Part shown: positions 58,938 to 64,000 of the stretch, in pieces
Position numbering within the stretch: the first letter of the stretch is position 1
How the letters are laid out: the number at the start of each line of letters is the position of its first letter
Source of the DNA: Denitratisoma sp.
GTDB taxonomy: Bacteria > Pseudomonadota > Gammaproteobacteria > Burkholderiales > Rhodocyclaceae
Assembly (NCBI GenBank): GCA_032027165.1
Contig: JAVSMO010000001.1
Span: 2,100,181-2,164,180 of the forward strand
Reading direction: 5' to 3'
DNA: 64,000 nucleotides
Translations under genes and position numbers: made by a program
The notes under the pieces: model-generated
Seen by the model: only the letters and a program-made list of their open reading frames with translations
The model's database searches: none
Told to the model about the DNA's origin: nothing

Positions 58938-59783
58938 TCAAACCTCCGCTTCCATTGCAGGCCCCGCTTCGGCGGGGCCTCTTTTTCTTGGGCGGAACTG
59001 GCGCACGTCGTCGTAGTAGGACGGCGCCTCGCTCTCGACCACCACGCCGGGAATGCCGAGCAGCGGCAGCGGCTGAAACGCGCGCGGCTGCGCATACGAG
59101 TCGGGCCGCAAAAAAATTTCGGCGAGACGCGCATCGACATCGGCGACCTGCTGTTCGACCGGTCGCGCCAGCCACGCCGCGCCCGCTTCGAGAAAAACCG
59201 CCTTCGCCGTCAGCCCGACAAAGGGCGCGCGCAACTGGTCCCAGGTAGCGTGGCCGAAAACGAAGAAACGCATGTCGCGCACCAGTTGCGCACGATGCCT
59301 CCAGAACAGTTCCTTCCATTCATGTGCGCGGATCAGGTCGACCAGCGCCGGCGAGGCTGACGCGACGACGATGCCGCACTCGTCGAACTGCGTGACGGCA
59401 TCGCGCATCGCGCCGCGTGCGCCGCTGCCGGCCGCACGCTGCGCCTGGAGGGCGGCATGGTGACGGCCGTTGAGGACGTGCTTGGTGCGCGGATAGGCCA
59501 TCCAGGCCAACGCGTTGAAGAAGTCGTGCCAATTGCCCGGCCGCGTCTCGACTTCGCCTTTCGCGTAGACGCGCTCTTCATAGCCGCCTGAATTCCCTGC
59601 CGGCAGGACAAAGCGCACGGGTGCGCCGCTGGCCGCCCGCGGCGGCTTCGCGAGCATTTCCAGCAAGTCATTCAGCGCATCGACGCCGGGAGGCGTCTCG
59701 CCGCCGAAGAAGCGCAGCCGGTCCGCAATGGACTCGAAAAGGGGGCGCGCCGCCAGCGCCACGAGATCGGTGATAGGGGCCAT
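58938..59783 (-). CDS. DUF3025 domain-containing protein
   Basis: This 281-residue protein matches the DUF3025 family, with RPGNWHDFFNALAWMAYPRTKHVLN as its clearest block and FFVFGHATWDQL further on. Function is unknown. ATG 59783 is preferred; ATG 59798 adds five residues. Its last residues (MEAEV) are encoded by the sequence that also forms the H1-like ribosome-binding site, so the natural C-terminus may have been replaced by recombination. It is divergent from the MFS gene. Confidence 0.78.
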   Translation of the reverse strand: MAPITDLVALAARPLFESIADRLRFFGGETPPGVDALNDLLEMLAKPPRAASGAPVRFVLPAGNSGGYEERVYAKGEVETRPGNWHDFFNALAWMAYPRTKHVLNGRHHAALQAQRAAGSGARGAMRDAVTQFDECGIVVASASPALVDLIRAHEWKELFWRHRAQLVRDMRFFVFGHATWDQLRAPFVGLTAKAVFLEAGAAWLARPVEQQVADVDARLAEIFLRPDSYAQPRAFQPLPLLGIPGVVVESEAPSYYDDVRQFRPRKRGPAEAGPAMEAEV

Positions 59784-59813
59784 AATCCGTCCAATCATTT
59801 TACGCGCCCCGCC

Positions 59814-61151
59814 ATGGCCTACGAGAAACGCTCCCGCACGCTGACCGAGGATGTGAGACCGCGCGAGGCCTGGGCCTGGGCGATGTACGACTTCGCCAAC
59901 TCGGGCTACACGACGGTGGTGATCACCGCCGTTTTCAACGCCTACTTCGTCGCCGTCGTCGCGCAGCGCGCGCCGTGGGCCACGCTGGCGTGGACGGCGA
60001 CGCTGGCCGTCTCCTACGCCCTGATCGTGCTGACCGCGCCGCTGATCGGCGCCTGGGCCGATGCGCGCGCCGCCAAGAAGCGCCTGCTCGCGATCACCAC
60101 CGTCGGCTGCGTGATCTTCACCGCCGCGCTCTACTTCACCGGCCCCGGCACGCTCGCCGTCGCCGTGGCCTGCGTCATCGCCTCCAACTATTTCTTCGGC
60201 ACCGGCGAGAACCTGATCGCCGCCTTCCTGCCGGAACTGGCGAAGAGCCGCGCCATGGGCCGCGTCTCCGGCTGGGGCTGGAGCCTGGGCTACCTCGGCG
60301 GGCTGCTCTCGCTGGGGCTCTGCCTGGCCTGGCTCTCGCAGGCCAAGGCGGCCGGCCGCGAGACGGCGCAGGCGGTGCCGGAGACCCTGCTCATCACCGC
60401 CGCGCTGTTCGCCGTGGCAAGCCTGCCGACCTTCCTCTTCCTGCGCGAGCGCGCCGTGCCGCAGGCGGCGGTCGACGGCATCGTGCACACCGCCTGGTCG
60501 CGCCTGGCGGCGACGCTGCACCACGCGCGGCGCTTCCGCGACCTGTCGCGCTTTCTCGTCTGCACCCTCTTCTACCAGGCCGGCATCGCCGCGGTGATCA
60601 CGCTCGCCGCGATCTACGCCCAGGAGGCGATGAAATTCTCGACGCAGGACACGCTGGTGCTGATCCTGGTGGTGAACCTGACGGCGGCTTTCGGCGCCTT
60701 CGGCTTCGGCTACCTGCAGGACCGCATCGGCCACGTGCGCGCCATCGCGCTGACCTTGTGCGGCTGGATCCTGATGATCGTGCTGGCCTGGCTGGCCGAG
60801 GGCAGGATGCTGTTCTGGGTGGCCGCCAACATCGCCGGCCTGTGCATGGGCGCCTCGCAATCGGCCGGGCGCGCCATGGTCGGCTACCTGGCGCCGCCGT
60901 CGCGGCTGGCGGAATTCTTCGGCCTGTGGGGGCTGGCCGTGAAGCTGGCCTCGATCTTCGGCCCGCTGACCTACGGCCTCGCCAACTGGCTTTCCGGCGG
61001 CGACCACCGCCGGGCCATCCTCATCACCGGCGCCTACTTCATCGCCGGCCTGGCGCTGCTCTCGGGAATCGACGTCCGGCGCGGGCGGCGCTCGGCGTTG
61101 CGCTCGGAACGCGAGGAACGCGCTACTGCGACGCGGCCGGCGGCGGCGTAA
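59814..61151 (+). CDS. MFS transporter, UMF1/Atg22-like family
   Basis: This 445-residue permease has about twelve helices. The start WAWAMYDFANSGYTTVVITAVFNAYF is the signature of the UMF1/Atg22 branch of the major facilitator superfamily, some members of which export amino acids. The substrate is not known. The start codon is 30 bases from the divergent DUF3025 gene, and its 3' end overlaps the convergent lipoprotein gene by 29 bases. Confidence 0.88.
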   Translation: MAYEKRSRTLTEDVRPREAWAWAMYDFANSGYTTVVITAVFNAYFVAVVAQRAPWATLAWTATLAVSYALIVLTAPLIGAWADARAAKKRLLAITTVGCVIFTAALYFTGPGTLAVAVACVIASNYFFGTGENLIAAFLPELAKSRAMGRVSGWGWSLGYLGGLLSLGLCLAWLSQAKAAGRETAQAVPETLLITAALFAVASLPTFLFLRERAVPQAAVDGIVHTAWSRLAATLHHARRFRDLSRFLVCTLFYQAGIAAVITLAAIYAQEAMKFSTQDTLVLILVVNLTAAFGAFGFGYLQDRIGHVRAIALTLCGWILMIVLAWLAEGRMLFWVAANIAGLCMGASQSAGRAMVGYLAPPSRLAEFFGLWGLAVKLASIFGPLTYGLANWLSGGDHRRAILITGAYFIAGLALLSGIDVRRGRRSALRSEREERATATRPAAA

Positions 61152-61572
61152 CGGCGGCAGGCGCGGCGCTGAACTTCAGCCGCTGGCCTTGCATGCGGAA
61201 AGTGCCCAGCAGCGCGCCCGGTTTCTGCGGCGCCGCCTTGAAGGCCTGCAACTCGCAGTTGGCGAGGCCGAGCGCGTAGTGGCGGCGGCCCTGCCTGAGA
61301 ATCAGGATCGGCTCGGCGAATTCGCCTGCCTCGGGACGGAACACCTCGAGCGCGATCTCGGCGGGCATGGCCGCATCGAGCCGGCTGCGGCGCTGGCAGT
61401 CCGGCAGGCGCGACATCACCAGTTCCAGATCCACTCTCTGGTTCCAGAACCAGGGCTGCTTCGCCTGCAGCGTCAGGCTGTGGTCCTTGCCATCCAGGGA
61501 CAGGGTGGCACTTTCATTCATGCAGCCGGCCAGCAGCAGCGCAGCGGGCAGCGCCAGGATCAGCGGCTTCAT
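61123..61572 (-). CDS. Putative lipoprotein, unknown function
   Basis: This 149-residue protein has a lipoprotein signal [17 protein letters not shown] with lipidated Cys17. The rest has two further Cys (PDCQRRS, ANCELQ) that could form a disulfide and a low-complexity Ala/Pro tail. I recognise no family. Its ATG overlaps the pyrC stop by four bases, so the two are cotranscribed; this pairing follows pyrC in other betaproteobacteria. Confidence 0.7.
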   Translation of the reverse strand: MKPLILALPAALLLAGCMNESATLSLDGKDHSLTLQAKQPWFWNQRVDLELVMSRLPDCQRRSRLDAAMPAEIALEVFRPEAGEFAEPILILRQGRRHYALGLANCELQAFKAAPQKPGALLGTFRMQGQRLKFSAAPAAVTPPPAASQ

Positions 61573-62603
61573 GCCCGCACGCGCCAGTTCAGGGTTTCGC
61601 CGGCACGCAGCGGCACCAGCGTGTCGTCGCCGAAGGGCAGGCTGTCCGGCACGCGCCAAGCCTCCTGCTCCAGCGTGACCGTCCCCGCGTTGCGCGGCAG
61701 GCCGTAGTAGTCGGCGCCGTGGAAGCTGGCGAAGGCTTCCAGCCGGTCGAGCGCGCCGGCCGCCGCGAAGGCCTCGGCATACAGCTCGAGGGCGTGGAGC
61801 GCCGTGTAGCAGCCAGCGCAGCCGCAGGCGGCCTCCTTGGTGTTGCGCGCGTGCGGCGCCGAATCGGTGCCGAGAAAGAATTTCGGATTGCCCGAGACGG
61901 CGGCCTTCACCAGCGCACGGCGATGCGTCTCGCGCTTGAGCACCGGCAGGCAGTAGTGGTGCGGCCGCACGCCGCCGGCCAGCAGCGCGTTGCGGTTCAT
62001 CAGCAGGTGGTGGGCGGTGAGGGTGCCGGCCACGTTGGAACCCATCGCCTCGACGAACTGCACGCCCTCCAGCGTGGTGATGTGCTCGAGCACCAGGCGC
62101 AGTCTCGGGAAGCGCTGCAACAGCGGCGCCAGCACCCGCTCGATGAAGACGCGCTCGCGATCGAAGATGTCGACCTCGGCGTCCGTCACCTCGCCGTGCA
62201 CCAGCAGCGGCAGACCCAGCTCCTCCATGCGCCCCAGCGCGCCGAAGCATCTGCCGATGTCGGTGACGCCGGAATCCGAGTTGGTGGTGGCGCCCGCCGG
62301 GTAGTACTTGACGGCATGCACGACGCCGGAGGCCTTGGCGCGGTCGATCTCCTGCGCCGGCGTGTTGTCCGTCAGGTACAGCGTCATCAGCGGTGCAAAA
62401 GTCAGTCCCGGCGGCACGGCGGCGAGGATGCGGCTGCGGTAGGCGGCGGCCTGCGCGGCGGTGGTCACCGGCGGCTTCAGGTTCGGCATGACGATGGCGC
62501 GTGCGAACTGCCGCGCCGTGTGCGGCACCACGGTCGCCAGCGCGGCGCCGTCGCGCAGGTGGAGATGCCAGTCGTCGGGGCGGGTGAGGGTCAGGGTTTG
62601 CAT
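61569..62603 (-). CDS. pyrC: Dihydroorotase (class II)
   Basis: This 344-residue amidohydrolase makes dihydroorotate in pyrimidine synthesis. Zinc ligands His13 and His15 (DWHLHLRDG), carboxylated Lys99 ([14 protein letters not shown]), His136 (LLVHGE), the LEHIT histidine and the GTDSAPH aspartate are all present, matching the E. coli-type homodimeric enzyme. A near-perfect dispersed-motif copy encodes AVPPGLTF. Confidence 0.96.
   Translation of the reverse strand: MQTLTLTRPDDWHLHLRDGAALATVVPHTARQFARAIVMPNLKPPVTTAAQAAAYRSRILAAVPPGLTFAPLMTLYLTDNTPAQEIDRAKASGVVHAVKYYPAGATTNSDSGVTDIGRCFGALGRMEELGLPLLVHGEVTDAEVDIFDRERVFIERVLAPLLQRFPRLRLVLEHITTLEGVQFVEAMGSNVAGTLTAHHLLMNRNALLAGGVRPHHYCLPVLKRETHRRALVKAAVSGNPKFFLGTDSAPHARNTKEAACGCAGCYTALHALELYAEAFAAAGALDRLEAFASFHGADYYGLPRNAGTVTLEQEAWRVPDSLPFGDDTLVPLRAGETLNWRVRA
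62398..62421 (+). repeat. Dispersed 24-base motif, copy in pyrC
   Basis: Left half AAAGTCAGTC and right half ACGGCG are exact, with CCGGCGGC between. Antisense to pyrC. It differs from the argJ copy at one base in 24. Confidence 0.8.
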
Positions 62604-62622
62604 GGGGTCGGATTATACGCAG

Positions 62623-63489
62623 CTAGCCGGCGTGCTTTTTCTCCAGGGCCAAGTCGTAGAGCGCATTCCTCGACGCGCCGCTGATCTCGGCCGCCAGCTT
62701 CACCGCCTGCTTGAGCGGCAGCTCCGCCAGCAGCAGGTCGAGCATCCGTTCCGCCTCTGCCGGCACGCCCTCCGCCGGCGGCGGCGCCGAGACGGCCAGC
62801 ACGAACTCGCCGCGGCGGCGATCCGCGTCCGCCGCCAGCCAAGCCGGCGCCTCCGCCAGCGGCAGGCTGGCGATGGACTCGAACAGCTTGGTCAGCTCGC
62901 GCGCGATGACCAGGGTGCGCTGCGGCTCCAGCACCGCGGCGAGGTCGGCTACGGTCTCCTCGATGCGGTGCGGCGCCTCGTAGAAGACCAGGGCGCAGGG
63001 CAGCGGCTTCAGTTCGGCGAGGGCCCTGCGGCGGGCCGCCTCCTTCGCCGGCAGGAAGCCGTAGAAGAGGAAGTGCGGATCGGTGAGGCCGGAGGCGGAG
63101 AGCGCGGCGATCGCGGCGTTCGGTCCCGGCACCGGAATTACCTCATGACCGGCCGCGCGCACCGCCGCCACGGCGCGCGCGCCAGGATCCGAGACGGCCG
63201 GCGTGCCGGCGTCCGACACAAGGGCGACGGCACGGCCGTCGCGCAGCAGCCGGAGCAACCGCTCCGCGGACGCTGCCTCGTTGTGCTCGTGCAGGGAGAA
63301 AGTCTCGGCGCGGATGCCGAAGTGGTCGAGCAGCCGGCGCGTGTGGCGCGTGTCCTCGCAGGCGATGGCATCGGCCCCGCGCAGCACCTCGAGCGCGCGC
63401 GCGCCGATGTCGCCGAGGTTTCCCAGCGGCGTGGCCACCACATATAATGCCGGTGTCTTGAGCCCGGCGCCCGTGTCCCGATGCCGCAT
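62623..63489 (-). CDS. rsmI: 16S rRNA (cytidine1402-2'-O)-methyltransferase
   Basis: This 288-residue tetrapyrrole-methylase-fold enzyme 2'-O-methylates C1402. [53 protein letters not shown] and [11 protein letters not shown] are diagnostic. The first ~11 residues before KTPALYVV are not conserved, so a start nearer that point is possible. It is divergent from yraN, the usual arrangement. Confidence 0.95.
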   Translation of the reverse strand: MRHRDTGAGLKTPALYVVATPLGNLGDIGARALEVLRGADAIACEDTRHTRRLLDHFGIRAETFSLHEHNEAASAERLLRLLRDGRAVALVSDAGTPAVSDPGARAVAAVRAAGHEVIPVPGPNAAIAALSASGLTDPHFLFYGFLPAKEAARRRALAELKPLPCALVFYEAPHRIEETVADLAAVLEPQRTLVIARELTKLFESIASLPLAEAPAWLAADADRRRGEFVLAVSAPPPAEGVPAEAERMLDLLLAELPLKQAVKLAAEISGASRNALYDLALEKKHAG

Positions 63490-63551
63490 CGCAATGCCAT
63501 GATTGGTTTGACTGCCCGCATTGTCGGGCGGCCCGCTCCGGGGCGCAAGCC

Positions 63552-63887
63552 ATGAACGCGCGCGGCAGCGAAGCCGAGGCGCAGGCGGCGGACTACCTGA
63601 TTCGGCAGGGCCTGAAGATCCTGGCGCGCAACTACCGCTGCCGCGGCGGCGAGATCGACCTGGTCTGCCGCGACGGCGCCACCCTGGTCTTCGTCGAGGT
63701 GCGCCTGCGCACGCACCGCGGCTATGGCGGCGCCGCGGCGAGCATCACCCCCGCCAAGCAACGGCGCATCGCGCTGGCCGCCAACCACTACCTCGCCGGC
63801 AAGCCCCTGCCCGCCTGCCGCTTCGATGCAGTGCTGCTCGACGGCACGCGCATCGACTGGATCCGCAATGCCTTCGATGCGGCGTAG
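63552..63887 (+). CDS. yraN: UPF0102/YraN-family endonuclease-like protein
   Basis: This 111-residue protein has the restriction-endonuclease-like fold of the YraN family, with [34 protein letters not shown] and [15 protein letters not shown] (the E...D...ExK-type core, here EVR). The family is near-universal in bacteria, but its role is unproven. It overlaps the next gene by 11 bases. Confidence 0.92.
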   Translation: MNARGSEAEAQAADYLIRQGLKILARNYRCRGGEIDLVCRDGATLVFVEVRLRTHRGYGGAAASITPAKQRRIALAANHYLAGKPLPACRFDAVLLDGTRIDWIRNAFDAA

Positions 63888-64000
63888 CCTGCTGGCGCTG
63901 GGCTGCGTCGCCTGCCTTGCCCTGCCGGCGCGGGCGGAGTCGATCAAGGTAATGGTGCAAAGCTCGCCGCTGGCCGGCTTCCAGTTCTACGCCGGACGCG
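63877..64000 (+). CDS. Exported HIRAN-domain protein (3' end outside window)
   Basis: The first 41 residues are visible: a signal peptide [20 protein letters not shown], then [21 protein letters not shown]. The block [10 protein letters not shown] looks like the start of a HIRAN domain, best known from DNA-repair helicases but also found alone in short exported bacterial proteins. The ATG lies inside the end of yraN. The call depends on a short segment. Confidence 0.55.
   Translation, partial: MRRSLLALGCVACLALPARAESIKVMVQSSPLAGFQFYAGR

Noticed and set aside
59783-61007. Long open frame upstream of the DUF3025 start, antisense to the MFS gene
   Set aside because: It is rich in Gly, Arg, Gln and Glu without domains, as expected for the reverse strand of a GC-rich gene.

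Overview
The window is GC-rich (about two thirds by eye) and gene-dense. It reads as chromosome from a betaproteobacterium, most likely Rhodocyclales or a close relative. The evidence is a complete mraZ-to-ftsZ division and cell-wall cluster followed by lpxC, secA and argJ; an rpe-gph-trpEGDC block; a Burkholderia/Rhodocyclales-type trimeric porin; an alanine/lysine-rich histone H1-like protein; GTP-dependent PEP carboxykinase; and PilS/PilR. No rRNA, prophage, insertion sequence or CRISPR array was seen.

Layout. 1-8.3 kb: the end of an IclR regulator, a PbpG-type endopeptidase, a patatin-like lipase, and divergent maeB (malic enzyme) and pckG, the pair that links C4 acids, pyruvate and PEP, then an aminotransferase. 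8.3-14.2 kb: a lytic transglycosylase, the H1-like protein, AmpD, and PilR/PilS with a small PP0621-type protein. 14.3-18.4 kb: tRNA-Pro, ispB, and the rplU-rpmA-obgE-proB block. 18.4-25.2 kb: a porin and the minus-strand rpe-gph-trpE-trpG-trpD-trpC operon, with a candidate Trp-rich leader peptide and terminator in front of trpE. 25.3-33.9 kb: apaG, a methyltransferase, and an accessory island made of a FecR-like exported protein, a CHASE2 adenylate/guanylate cyclase and two divergent caspase-like proteins that share a repeated C-terminal domain. 33.9-58.3 kb: argJ, secA, an M23 peptidase, a DciA-like protein, lpxC and the whole dcw cluster, mostly joined by 4-base start/stop overlaps and headed by mraZ with three MraZ boxes. 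58.4-64 kb: rnpB (RNase P RNA), a DUF3025 protein, an MFS permease, pyrC, rsmI, yraN and the start of a HIRAN-domain protein.

The most unusual signal is not a gene. A 24-base imperfect motif (left half AAAGTCAGYC, right half ACGGCG at fixed spacing) occurs at least 12 times in 64 kb, inside unrelated genes, on both strands, always in the same codon phase when coding. It forces rare codons (AGT, ACT, TTT) into GC-rich genes. Its density and placement resemble a DNA uptake signal or another chromosome-wide recognition sequence. I do not recognise it as a described one.

Other points of interest are the caspase/cyclase/FecR island with a frameshifted small exported protein between the caspases, a duplicated H1-gene start placed directly upstream of rnpB, the candidate trp attenuator, and a terminator that abuts the obgE start codon.
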